DNA from: Ruminococcus sp.
GTDB taxonomy: Bacteria; Bacillota; Clostridia; Oscillospirales; Ruminococcaceae
Reading direction: 5' to 3'
DNA: 64,000 bases
Assembly (NCBI RefSeq): GCF_017464355.1
Contig: NZ_JAFUAG010000004.1
Location: forward strand, 62,001 to 126,000
Shown here: in pieces, positions 41,975-49,584 of the stretch
Layout of the letters: each line of letters starts with the position of its first letter
How positions within the stretch are numbered: position 1 is the stretch's first letter
Program-made: the position numbers and the translations under genes
Notes under the pieces: generated by a model
What the model was told of the DNA's origin: nothing
What the model saw: only the letters and a program-made list of their open reading frames with translations
Database searches by the model: none

Positions 41975-42556
41975 ATGGACTATCTTATACTTGTCAACAA
42001 CCTTGAACCCCTGCCAGCAGGGTATTCAGACGGGCTTACGCTCAGAGAAGTCAGGGGAAAGCTATTTGAGAGCGTAACAGCAACACACCTTGAAAAGCTG
42101 CTTACCGCTGCTGAAAATGAGGGCATTTACCTAAGTGTGATATCAGGTTATCGCAGTGAAGACTACCAGCAAATGCTCTGGGAAAAGGAGATCAGCGCGG
42201 AAATGGGCAGAGGGCTGAGCTACAAAGAGGCGGCAGCAAAAGTCGGCAAGACCCTGGCACTTCCCGGGTGCAGTGAGCACAGCACAGGTCTTGCGGCTGA
42301 CTTTGGTGTGCGGGGCAGCGATGATATCGATCCCCGCTTCAATCGCACTGCCGAGGGCAGGTGGCTGTGCCGAAACTGCGCAGAATTCGGCTTTATACTG
42401 CGATATCCCCCCATGAAAGAGCATATCACGGGCATCGATCATGAGCCCTGGCATTTTCGCTATGTGGGGCATGAAGCAGCTGAGCTCATGACCCGCAGCG
42501 GTATCTGCCTGGAAGAATTTCTGCATTTTTACTCGGATAAATATACTTCTTGCTGA
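41975..42556 (+). CDS. D-alanyl-D-alanine carboxypeptidase (VanY/M15 family), cytoplasmic form
   Basis: A 193-aa zinc M15B peptidase that trims the terminal D-Ala of peptidoglycan precursors. Motifs: ISGYRSEDYQQ, GCSEHSTGLAADFG (zinc His and Asp) and HEPWHFRYVGHEAA (catalytic Glu, zinc His). It has no signal peptide or membrane segment, unlike its paralogue at 43812-44660. ACGGAGG precedes the ATG at 41975. A cytoplasmic VanX/VanXY-like activity on D-Ala-D-Ala is possible but not proven. Confidence 0.9.
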   Translation: MDYLILVNNLEPLPAGYSDGLTLREVRGKLFESVTATHLEKLLTAAENEGIYLSVISGYRSEDYQQMLWEKEISAEMGRGLSYKEAAAKVGKTLALPGCSEHSTGLAADFGVRGSDDIDPRFNRTAEGRWLCRNCAEFGFILRYPPMKEHITGIDHEPWHFRYVGHEAAELMTRSGICLEEFLHFYSDKYTSC

Positions 42557-42572
42557 AAAGTATGTGAAATGC

Positions 42573-42601
42573 TTGACTTTACTTTGTGAATGTAGTATAA
42601 T
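42573..42601 (+). promoter_or_regulatory. Sigma-A promoter of the 50-aa membrane protein gene
   Basis: TTGACT and a perfect TATAAT separated by 17 bp, 40 bp before the ATG at 42642. Confidence 0.82.
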
Positions 42602-42641
42602 TATCACTATAAAAATATAGATTAGAAAGGACGTGCAGAAA

Positions 42642-42794
42642 ATGTCAAAAAAGTATTCTGAGAGGAAGTCCTTCTGGGCTTTGATGGGCGGCCTGCTGCT
42701 GGTGGTCGCTTCTACTGCATATTTAGTGTATAAATATTTCGAGGAAAAAGAGCATTACGAAAAGTGGAAAGACTACGACGAATGCGGAATCTGA
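42642..42794 (+). CDS. 50-aa single-pass membrane protein
   Basis: A small gene with its own strong promoter and terminator. The product starts MSKKYSERKSFWALMGG, has one membrane helix (LLLVVASTAYLVYKYF, about residues 18-33), and ends in a charged tail EEKEHYEKWKDYDECGI. AAAGGA lies 11-12 nt upstream of the ATG. The basic N-terminus suggests N-in topology. It is not a recognised family and is too short for many gene finders. Confidence 0.8.
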   Translation: MSKKYSERKSFWALMGGLLLVVASTAYLVYKYFEEKEHYEKWKDYDECGI

Positions 42795-42802
42795 TATTTA
42801 TC

Positions 42803-42830
42803 CGACCCGAGAACATCGGGTCGTTTTTTT
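42803..42830 (+). terminator. Intrinsic terminator after the 50-aa gene
   Basis: 8-bp stem CGACCCGA with TCGGGTCG, 5-nt loop, then seven T. Confidence 0.92.
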
Positions 42831-42865
42831 GTCTGTAAATATCCACTTTCTGGAAATCGGGATAA

Positions 42866-42976
42866 AACAAAAAGGCAGTCTGTTGACTGCCTCCTGCTTG
42901 TGTAAAAATTTTGGAGAGGATGAAACGAGCTAAGAGTAATTTCTTAGTGTTCATTCTTTTCTTTCTTTGTTCTACA
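42866..42976 (-). ncRNA. Candidate small RNA, about 110 nt
   Basis: A minus-strand unit with a promoter (42983-43011) and an intrinsic terminator (GGCAGTC with GACTGCC at 42874-42891, then TTTTTGTTTT). Between them is a 6-bp hairpin (CTAAGA with TCTTAG) followed by an unpaired, C-rich TTCATCCTCTCC, complementary to ribosome binding sites. A reading frame starting MNTKKLLLARF is open but lacks a proper ribosome site. It matches no RNA family I recognise. Confidence 0.5.
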
Positions 42977-42982
42977 TCTAAA

Positions 42983-43011
42983 ATTATAATGCATAACGGC
43001 ATTTTTTACAA
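42983..43011 (-). promoter_or_regulatory. Sigma-A promoter of the candidate small RNA
   Basis: TTGTAA and a perfect TATAAT separated by 17 bp on the minus strand. It lies downstream of pyrE, which has its own promoter. Confidence 0.65.
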
Positions 43012-43086
43012 GAACAAAGCTATTACATATTGTTGCATTTAGATTACAAATGATTGCAATTTGTAATAATTCAGAAAATCAAAATT

Positions 43087-43743
43087 TTAAACCACGCCGT
43101 ACTGCTCGCGGTAAGCCTTCATCTGCTCCAGATACTCCTTACCGTCAACAATGCCGTCTTCAATGGCCTTGATGATGTCGTTCATATTAACGATGGAGTA
43201 TACCTTGACACCGTAGTCCTTGTATGCCTGCTGTACAGCGGAAAGCTCAGTGTTCAGAGCCTTTTCCATACGGTCAACAGTGATGACCATGCCTGTTACG
43301 TTAACGTCAGCAGCACTCTTCAGCTTGGGCATGGACTCACCCAGTGCCTTGCCCGAAGTCATAACATCGTCGATGATGACTACCTTTTCGCCGTCAGTCA
43401 GCTTCTTGCCGACGAACATACCGCCCTCGCCGTGATCCTTGGCTTCCTTTCTGTCAAAGCAGTAAGAAACATCATAGCCGAACTTGTTGCTCAGGGCCAC
43501 AACAGCAGATACTGCCAGAGGTATACCCTTATAAGCAGGTCCGAAGAGAGTCTCAACGGGGATATCGTTATCCTTTATGCACTCAGCATAATACTCGCCC
43601 AGCTTAGCCAGCTGTGCGCCTGTCTTATAGTTGCCGCAGTTGATGAAATAAGGGGCTTTTCTGCCGCTTTTCAGTGTGAACTCACCAAAGGTCAGCACAC
43701 CGCTGTCTACCATGAATTTGATAAATTCTTCCTTGTAAGTCAT
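43087..43743 (-). CDS. pyrE: Orotate phosphoribosyltransferase
   Basis: Converts orotate and PRPP to OMP in pyrimidine synthesis. The PRPP motif is VVIIDDVMTSGKAL; also FGPAYKGIPLA, the flexible-loop FDRKEAKDHGEGGMF with its catalytic Lys, and SGRKAPYFINCG. 218 aa. AAAGGA is 9 nt before the ATG. Stand-alone with its own promoter; no other pyr genes are in the window, and no PyrR-type leader is visible. Confidence 0.95.
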   Translation of the reverse strand: MTYKEEFIKFMVDSGVLTFGEFTLKSGRKAPYFINCGNYKTGAQLAKLGEYYAECIKDNDIPVETLFGPAYKGIPLAVSAVVALSNKFGYDVSYCFDRKEAKDHGEGGMFVGKKLTDGEKVVIIDDVMTSGKALGESMPKLKSAADVNVTGMVITVDRMEKALNTELSAVQQAYKDYGVKVYSIVNMNDIIKAIEDGIVDGKEYLEQMKAYREQYGVV

Positions 43744-43775
43744 AAAGCATTTTCCTTTCGGTAATTGATGAGTAT

Positions 43776-43804
43776 ATTATACCACACTTTATTTCAGATT
43801 TCAA
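43776..43804 (-). promoter_or_regulatory. Sigma-A promoter of pyrE
   Basis: TTGAAA and TATAAT separated by 17 bp on the minus strand, 33 bp before the pyrE ATG. Confidence 0.78.
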
Positions 43805-43811
43805 GAGGCTG

Positions 43812-44660
43812 TCATTTTTTAGCTGTAATAATATATCCGCCGCAGTTGTCCTCAGATACCTTTACTTTGTAACCCTCGGGTATCTCAAGGGTATTACCCT
43901 GCTGGCGGGAGATGATATAGCCGCCGTACTCATAGTATCTGCCGACCTCAAGGCTGCCTATATACTCTTCAAGGGTCAGACCGTTATCAGTGATTATCTC
44001 AGCATGGGGCATACCCACGTATCTGTAATGCCAGGGTTCGTAATCAATACCCGTTATGTCTGTTTCCATGGGCGGATACCTGAGTATGAAACCGTGGTCT
44101 GCCGCATGGGCGGTAAGGTATCTTCCTCCGTCACACTTGTTTATCGCAGCACCCGCATAACTCTCAAAATAAAGGTCCTGTGCCAGACCTGTTTCATGCT
44201 CACTGCAAGCTTTCGGAAGAGCTGTACTGCTTCCCTGCTCGTCGAAGATCTCCTCCTGCTCGTCAGCATCACGGTATGATGACATCACATACAGCTTTTC
44301 GCCTGTGTGCTCCGAGATATCCTTTGAAAGCTCGGCAAAGCTGTCCACTGAAAATGCTGACATGATCACTCCGCTGTCCTTATACTCTTCCAGTGAGGGA
44401 GCATATTCTTCGGGCAGAGGGTGTTCTCTGTTGACCAGCATAAGCTCACTGCTTACCTTCATGCTGTCAGCATCTGCCTGCTTGAGATGAAGCTCATCTG
44501 CACTGACTTCATCCAGTGAAAAACTGCCCAGCGTATATTTGAGAGCCTGTTCGCAGTATACTCTCTTGTCTGGTCTTATCATAAAAAATCCGGTGACCAT
44601 AGTTATCACAGCAAGCCCTGCCGCAACTACAGAGGCGGCCGTTATGCTTTTCTTTTTCAT
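43812..44660 (-). CDS. Membrane-anchored D-alanyl-D-alanine carboxypeptidase (VanY type)
   Basis: A 282-aa M15B peptidase with a basic N-terminus and one membrane segment (ITAASVVAAGLAVITMVTGFFM). The outer domain has VMSSYRDADEQEEIF, ACSEHETGLAQDLYF (zinc ligands) and YEPWHYRYVGMPHAE. It is the third gene of a response regulator-histidine kinase-carboxypeptidase set, an order like vanR-vanS-vanY. No vanHAX genes are present, so a role in cell-wall homeostasis is more likely than glycopeptide resistance. A C-terminal extension of 50 residues (GGYIISRQQGNTLEIPEG) is beyond the catalytic core. Confidence 0.88.
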   Translation of the reverse strand: MKKKSITAASVVAAGLAVITMVTGFFMIRPDKRVYCEQALKYTLGSFSLDEVSADELHLKQADADSMKVSSELMLVNREHPLPEEYAPSLEEYKDSGVIMSAFSVDSFAELSKDISEHTGEKLYVMSSYRDADEQEEIFDEQGSSTALPKACSEHETGLAQDLYFESYAGAAINKCDGGRYLTAHAADHGFILRYPPMETDITGIDYEPWHYRYVGMPHAEIITDNGLTLEEYIGSLEVGRYYEYGGYIISRQQGNTLEIPEGYKVKVSEDNCGGYIITAKK

Positions 44661-44713
44661 TTTGTATCTCCTCTCTTATGATTTCAGCACCCCTAAAGGA
44701 GTGCTGAAAAAAA

Positions 44714-47272
44714 TTATAATATATCTTTCTCTTCGTTCTTTTCTTCCTCTTTTATTTCTCTTATGGGAAGAGTCAGTATGGCCTTGAACATATCGCCGTC
44801 AAGCTCTATGTCGAAGGTACCGCCGCAGGCCTCAGTGAAGCTTTTTGCTATGGAAAGCCCCAGACCGCTGCCGCCGTCTGTTCTTGACTTATCTCCGCGG
44901 ACGAACCTTTCTGTTATCTCGTCCGCGGTAAAGTCGATCGGGTAGGAGGATGTATTCTTGGCTATGAATACAACGCTGTTATCTTTACGGGTAAGTTCAA
45001 GGAATATCCTTGAGCCCTCCATGGAGTATTTCAGTGCATTGTCGATAAGGTTCTGCAGAACTCTGTAAAGCTTGGCACCGTCACCCATGACAGGTGCTGT
45101 TTGCTCGGTCACTGTCAGCTTTATCGTTTTTCCGCTGCTCGAAATTTTATCTTCGGCATCGGCATAACTCTGGTTGAACAGCATTACAAAATCAAGCTCT
45201 TCCATATTTACATCAATGCCGCTGGTAGCTTTTGCCAGGCTGAATACATCGGCAACTATACTTTTTAGCTTCTGGGATTTCTTGTCAAGTATCTCCACAT
45301 AGGCCGCGGCTTCATCGTCAAGCTCGGATTTTTTCAGCAGGTCGATGTAGCTGATTATGGAGGTCAGGGGCGTTTTCAGGTCATGGGAAACATTGGCCAC
45401 CAGCTCTATCTTCATACGCTCGGACTTCAGCCTTTCCTCGACCGCTTCATTGACAGCCTCTGATATGCTCTCAAGCTTGTCTATATCCGCCTTTATCTCG
45501 GAGTTATCAGCGATCTCCTCGTCAAAGGGCTCGTCATGTTTAAGCGCATCTATACGTTTTTCCAGCTTTGATATCTCACCTGCCAGGAAAAGATTTCTTA
45601 CAAGCATATAGATCGTGTAAACACCCGCTGCAAAGATCAGCAGTAAAACTACGCCTTCAAAGTCCCAACTTTCTGCGGCAATAAGAACTATTACAGCTGC
45701 CACCGCTATACCACATATGATAAATGTATTTATCGTTCTTCTTTTCAGCTTTTCACCCGCAGGTATCAGTCTTATCTTCTGATATATCGCGGTAGAATGA
45801 TAGTAGTTGGTAAGCCGCCTTATAAGCTTTGGCAGGCCGAAGCTCTTTCTCAGCCTGCCGCCGAAGACAGTTCGCAGTATCTGCATGAGTATGAATATAT
45901 CTGCAGCTGAGAGCAGCAAGCCTGCGGCAAAGTACACCACGTTCCCGATCAGCGCCGAACGTGTGATGGAATGCAGGGGCTGTGTAAACGAACTATAACT
46001 GTAGATATGTCCGCTTACGAGATATGAGGATATGAGGACGAATGCCAGCAGCAAAAACTCAATAGGCACCCTGCCCGAAAACAGCTGTCCCTCTTCCCTG
46101 CAAAGACCACTTATCACTGCAGCCGCCGCAAGGTAAAGTATCATCAGCAATGCCAATACTGCCGATACTGTTTCGATATTTCTGTACAGCTCGTACTCGC
46201 TGACTTCACGGGCATAAGCCGTGCTGTATTCCTCCAGCAGACCCGCTTTAGGCGCTATGAATACTGTCAGCCCCGAGGTTTCACCTGCATAGGCCTTGTA
46301 GTCGGGCATTTCAAAAATTGAACGGGAGTAGAAAACTCCCTCCTCATTCTGCCACATAGTATCATATATTTCAGGTTCATAAATGACGGTATCGGTCTTG
46401 ATGTCCGTGTATTCCTGTCTGGCTATCCGACCTTCCTCGGTCGTCTCGGGATATGCAAAAAACCTTATAGGCTCATGGTTTCCGAAATTGAACACGTATC
46501 TTCCGTAGCTGTCATGATACCAGCCGCCCATGGGCAGGAAGTTATCCGGGTAGGCTTCATCTGTGTAATCAGCAGAGAGCTTTCCGTCTTCCACCGTCTT
46601 GTAGCTGTAATATAGCATTGACCCCGAGGAGGTCATATCAGAAGTCATCACATCATCTGCACGGAGTATATAAGAAGAAAAGCTGTCCTGTAGTCTGCTG
46701 AGCCGTTCTTTCTCTGTCATGCCTTCGCTGATGACATCGGAGGTAAGATTTGTCGCAAACAAGGTCATGTCCTCTGCCTGAACTTCTTCCGCCGTTTCTT
46801 CAGCTGTCATTTCGCTGTCAGTGCTTTCTTCATCTTCGGAAAGCTCATCTGCCGCAGCATCACGGGGCCTTGTGTACGAAACATAGTAATCGAACATATC
46901 CGATACAGGCCTTATCCCTTTATCGGTCTTCTTGTAGCCATAGTGATTGTAATCAAGATAGTACAGCAGGTCGGACATGATGTATTTATTGCCCATGTAG
47001 TTCATTTCTTCATCGCAGTTGGCAAGCTCGCATATCCCGAGTATGCAAAGCTCCTCATACATATCTTTCAACTGATCTCTGTATTCTTCCGATGACGCAT
47101 AGCTGGTCTCTATCTCGTCATAAGCGTCCGCTTTCCTCAGGGAGTAGCTTTTGTTTCTCGCTGTCGCTTCGCTGAAAAGCATAGTTCCGCTGAACACGCA
47201 GGCCAATATGAATGCTGTGATCCTTGCAGCCCTCGGGAAGAACCTAGCTGCATTTTTCGATTTTATAGCCAA
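44714..47272 (-). CDS. Sensor histidine kinase with large extracytoplasmic region
   Basis: An 852-aa kinase. A first membrane segment (ARITAFILACVFSGTMLF) is followed by about 360 outer residues with an acidic insert, then several membrane helices (about 380-540), a dimerisation domain with ANVSHDLKTPLTSIISYI (phospho-His630), the N box LIDNALKYSMEG, and the G2 box GGSGLGLSIAKSF. The likely start is TTG 47272, inside the end of the response regulator gene; there is no in-frame ATG before the first helix. Its signal is unknown, but the downstream carboxypeptidase suggests an envelope cue. Confidence 0.9.
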   Translation of the reverse strand: MAIKSKNAARFFPRAARITAFILACVFSGTMLFSEATARNKSYSLRKADAYDEIETSYASSEEYRDQLKDMYEELCILGICELANCDEEMNYMGNKYIMSDLLYYLDYNHYGYKKTDKGIRPVSDMFDYYVSYTRPRDAAADELSEDEESTDSEMTAEETAEEVQAEDMTLFATNLTSDVISEGMTEKERLSRLQDSFSSYILRADDVMTSDMTSSGSMLYYSYKTVEDGKLSADYTDEAYPDNFLPMGGWYHDSYGRYVFNFGNHEPIRFFAYPETTEEGRIARQEYTDIKTDTVIYEPEIYDTMWQNEEGVFYSRSIFEMPDYKAYAGETSGLTVFIAPKAGLLEEYSTAYAREVSEYELYRNIETVSAVLALLMILYLAAAAVISGLCREEGQLFSGRVPIEFLLLAFVLISSYLVSGHIYSYSSFTQPLHSITRSALIGNVVYFAAGLLLSAADIFILMQILRTVFGGRLRKSFGLPKLIRRLTNYYHSTAIYQKIRLIPAGEKLKRRTINTFIICGIAVAAVIVLIAAESWDFEGVVLLLIFAAGVYTIYMLVRNLFLAGEISKLEKRIDALKHDEPFDEEIADNSEIKADIDKLESISEAVNEAVEERLKSERMKIELVANVSHDLKTPLTSIISYIDLLKKSELDDEAAAYVEILDKKSQKLKSIVADVFSLAKATSGIDVNMEELDFVMLFNQSYADAEDKISSSGKTIKLTVTEQTAPVMGDGAKLYRVLQNLIDNALKYSMEGSRIFLELTRKDNSVVFIAKNTSSYPIDFTADEITERFVRGDKSRTDGGSGLGLSIAKSFTEACGGTFDIELDGDMFKAILTLPIREIKEEEKNEEKDIL

Positions 47273-47954
47273 TGCCCCACACCACTTTCAAATATCTCGG
47301 GTCCTTCGGGTCGATCTCTATTTTCTCCCGAATATGTCTTATATGTACCATTACCGTATTCTCCACCGCATAGGCATCTTCGTTCCAAACCTTGCGGTAT
47401 ATCTCCTCCGCCGAAAATACACGGCCTGCATTCTCCATGAGCAGTTCAAGTATCTTCAACTCGGTCGCTGTCAGCCTGACGGGCTCTCCGTCCACCGTCA
47501 CCTGCTTGGCGCTCTTGTCAAGCTCCAGACCGCCTATTTTTATAACGTCCGTTTTGTTTATGCTGCCTATGTCCCCCAGCTGTATATACCGCCGCAGGCT
47601 GCTCTTCACCCTGGCGATGAGCTCCATAGGGTTATAGGGTTTGGTGATATAGTCATCCGCCCCCATGGAAAGCCCTAGTATCTTGTCAGTATCCTCAGAC
47701 TTGGCAGACAGAACGATTATAGGGATATTGCGTTTATCTCTTATCTTCATTATAGCCGAAAGACCGTCCATGCGGGGCATCATCACATCTATGAGGATAA
47801 GCTGTATATCGTTCTCAGCCAGCTTCTCCAGCGCTTCTATACCGTCATATGCCCTGATAGTATCATAGCCTTCCATCTCCAGCAGCTTCGCGATAGCCGC
47901 CACGATATCCCTGTCATCGTCCACTACTAATATCTTTGCTGCAAGCTGTTCCAT
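47244..47954 (-). CDS. OmpR/PhoB-type response regulator
   Basis: A 236-aa regulator with a receiver domain (KILVVDDDRDIV, phospho-acceptor Asp56 in LILIDVMMP, LSAKSEDTD with the conserved Lys) and a C-terminal winged helix (VRLTATELKILELLMENAGR, NTVMVHIRHIREKIE, YLKVVWGIGYKIE). AAAGGA precedes the ATG. It overlaps the kinase gene by 29 bp. It is the first gene of the set that ends in the VanY-type carboxypeptidase, the likely target of regulation. Confidence 0.95.
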   Translation of the reverse strand: MEQLAAKILVVDDDRDIVAAIAKLLEMEGYDTIRAYDGIEALEKLAENDIQLILIDVMMPRMDGLSAIMKIRDKRNIPIIVLSAKSEDTDKILGLSMGADDYITKPYNPMELIARVKSSLRRYIQLGDIGSINKTDVIKIGGLELDKSAKQVTVDGEPVRLTATELKILELLMENAGRVFSAEEIYRKVWNEDAYAVENTVMVHIRHIREKIEIDPKDPRYLKVVWGIGYKIEKCS

Positions 47955-48067
47955 AACGTCATGTCCTTTCCTTGTATGCTTATATAATAAGCTATTATTC
48001 TTAAATTGAAGTTGATAGAATTCTTAAGATTAACTTAAATTATACCACAAATCCCGTCTCAATGCAA

Positions 48068-48097
48068 CTAAAAAGCGGCAGAAAACATATCTGCCGC
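48068..48097 (-). terminator. Intrinsic terminator of the 33-codon peptide gene
   Basis: 8-bp stem GCGGCAGA with TCTGCCGC, followed on the minus strand by TTTTTAG. It separates this locus from the two-component system. Confidence 0.88.
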
Positions 48098-48206
48098 TAA
48101 CAATTATTTATTGATGTATTCGAGACTTGATACTTTCCATGGCTGCAAGTGCTTCGGTAGGTATCCCTATTTTCTTATTGTCGCTCTCATGCTGTATCAC
48201 CACATT

Positions 48207-48308
48207 TCACGCGATTGTTCTTACAACGTATACGACCGCTGAGATAAGCACTGCAACTTCCACTATACCCAAGACAGCCAAGCCTGTAACTCTTAAAATC
48301 TTTTTCAT
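48207..48308 (-). CDS. 33-aa hydrophobic peptide, type I toxin-like; frame continues after an in-frame TGA
   Basis: A peptide starting MKKILRVTGLAVLGIVEVA with a single membrane helix that runs nearly to its end (LISAVVYVVRTIA). AAAGGG lies about 11 nt before the ATG. After the TGA at 48207-48209 the same frame stays open for 32 codons to a TAA at 48108, with a hydrophilic sequence (KKIGIPTEALAAMESIKSRI). Two readings fit: a complete small hydrophobic peptide of the Fst/TxpA class size, or a 66-aa membrane protein broken by one nonsense change. A terminator follows the second stop. Confidence 0.5.
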   Translation of the reverse strand: MKKILRVTGLAVLGIVEVAVLISAVVYVVRTIA

Positions 48309-48313
48309 GATAC

Positions 48314-48342
48314 TTAACACCCTTTCGTATTTATGCTATACA
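48314..48342 (+). promoter_or_regulatory. Sigma-A-like promoter of the plus-strand small RNA
   Basis: TTAACA and TATACA separated by 17 bp. It lies antisense to the leader just upstream of the 33-codon peptide gene. Confidence 0.5.
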
Positions 48343-48348
48343 TAGCGG

Positions 48349-48445
48349 ATCGCTAATATCAGAATGCCGATCGTACCGGCTGTCTGTATAGTCTGTAGAC
48401 CAGTTTATCGACTTTGACCAGAAGTCGATAAACTGGTCTTTTTTT
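48349..48445 (+). ncRNA. Candidate antisense small RNA, about 97 nt
   Basis: A predicted transcript from the promoter at 48314-48342 to a very strong terminator at 48398-48445. No ribosome site or credible reading frame is present. It is fully complementary to the predicted 5' leader of the minus-strand peptide gene, whose promoter is at 48505-48532. The arrangement resembles RNA antitoxins of type I systems. Confidence 0.5.
48398..48445 (+). terminator. 17-bp perfect terminator stem with no upstream plus-strand gene
   Basis: GACCAGTTTATCGACTT (48398-48414) pairs perfectly with 48422-48438 around a 7-nt loop, followed by seven T. The nearest plus-strand gene upstream ends at 42794, so it must end a separate small transcript. 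Confidence 0.85.
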
Positions 48446-48504
48446 GAGCAAGTCCTGCAATCCGAGTACCACGATCAACAACAACGAAGGCTTTGTTTTA
48501 TCAT

Positions 48505-48532
48505 AGTATAGCATATCCTTTCGGAAAATCAA
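48505..48532 (-). promoter_or_regulatory. Promoter of the minus-strand 33-codon peptide gene
   Basis: TTGATT and TATACT separated by 16 bp on the minus strand. It implies a leader of about 190 nt before the ATG at 48308. The remaining gap 48533-48658 is AT-rich and shows nothing I can assign. Confidence 0.5.
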
Positions 48533-48658
48533 GAATAGTAAATTTTTACGGCAACAATAACAAAGCTTTAGGCCTGATCTTCACATTGGAAACAATACAA
48601 AATTCCAAATCATAAGTATTTTAACATTGGATAATTCGTCGAAAAAAGGTGCATTTTG

Positions 48659-48687
48659 TTGACACAGGTATAATTATTTGATATACT
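48659..48687 (+). promoter_or_regulatory. Sigma-A promoter of the lipoprotein gene at 48731
   Basis: A perfect TTGACA and TATACT separated by 17 bp, 43 bp before the ATG. Confidence 0.82.
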
Positions 48688-48730
48688 TAACTTTGTAATA
48701 AGGACCATTTTGTTTTGAGGAGAGTTTAAA

Positions 48731-49531
48731 ATGAATAAAAAGATTTTAGCGGTCATGGCCGCATTTTTAATGTGCGCAGGACTTTCCGCCTGCAGCGAAG
48801 CACCTGCCGAGAACGAGAGCAGTGAGGCCGAGAAGACCATAGCCGCAGCAGACCCTGTTGTTCCCGATGAAGAAACTACCCCCGATGAAGAGACCACCCC
48901 TGATGAAACTACAACCGAGGAAGAAACAACATCTGCTGAGGTAAATATAATAGAGAAAAGCTCAGATGACGGTCTGCTGACCACCACCTCAAATCTCGTG
49001 CCCCTTGATGATGAGTACGGCTTCTATCTGGAGCTGGATCTTTCAAAGGAAAAGCTCGATGAAGATACAACAGTTTCTCTGTATGACGCTAAAGGGCAGA
49101 AGGTCGCTGAGATGATGGACGACGGCGATATGGACGAAAGCGGCGACAGAACTGCAGATGATGGTATTTACAGCTGTTTCTTCAAGCCTGAGTCAGATGA
49201 ATGTGAGACCTATGAAGTGACCGCTGAGTACGGCGACAAGACCTCGAACATGGTAAGGCTGCGCACTTACACCGATGACATACCCGAGGAACTTTCAGAA
49301 GATTTTAACGGTGTTATGGAAGAATTCAGCAAGATATCGGAAAAGTACTCAAATACTCTTGGTGAATACAGCAGCGAAAATGCAGTCAAGGCTACCAAGG
49401 AAGCCACTGCGCTGGCAGAGAAGCTTTACGCTGACGGCAGGATAGTTTCCTACCGTTCAGGTGACGGCAATGTTGTCATCAAGCACCTCTGCGGCACCAC
49501 TTATATATTCTCGACCGAGACCATGAAATAG
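48731..49531 (+). CDS. Lipoprotein with choice-of-anchor type linker, unknown function
   Basis: A 266-aa lipoprotein with a signal ending in LSAC (Cys21). A low-complexity linker (residues 25-70) contains the repeat PDEETTPDEETTPDETTTEE. The C-terminal domain has a beta-sandwich look: FYLELDLSKEKLDEDTTVSL, then the segment ESGDRTADDGIYSCFFKP, which resembles bacterial Ig-like or choice-of-anchor X domains with a Ca-binding DxDxDG-like turn. The end is helical (VMEEFSKISEKYSNTLGEY). GAGGAG precedes the ATG. Monocistronic, ended by the terminator at 49542. Confidence 0.82.
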   Translation: MNKKILAVMAAFLMCAGLSACSEAPAENESSEAEKTIAAADPVVPDEETTPDEETTPDETTTEEETTSAEVNIIEKSSDDGLLTTTSNLVPLDDEYGFYLELDLSKEKLDEDTTVSLYDAKGQKVAEMMDDGDMDESGDRTADDGIYSCFFKPESDECETYEVTAEYGDKTSNMVRLRTYTDDIPEELSEDFNGVMEEFSKISEKYSNTLGEYSSENAVKATKEATALAEKLYADGRIVSYRSGDGNVVIKHLCGTTYIFSTETMK

Positions 49532-49541
49532 CATAAAAAAC

Positions 49542-49578
49542 AAAGCAGCAATGGACGCGATGTTCATTGCTGCTTTTT
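49542..49578. terminator. Bidirectional terminator between the lipoprotein and ABC exporter genes
   Basis: 12-bp stem AAAGCAGCAATG with CATTGCTGCTTT. T runs occur on both strands (TTTTTAC on plus, GTTTTTT on minus), fitting the convergent genes. Confidence 0.9.
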
Positions 49579-49584
49579 ACTGTC

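Noticed and set aside
42712-43002. 96-codon minus-strand frame across the gap upstream of pyrE
   Set aside because: It runs through the promoter, candidate small RNA and terminators of both strands, has no ribosome site and shows no protein-like pattern.
42913-43041. Plus-strand frame of about 40 codons (MKRAKSNFLVFILF) opposite the small RNA
   Set aside because: The GGAG-type site is too close to the ATG and the frame crosses the small-RNA promoter; the minus-strand reading is better supported.
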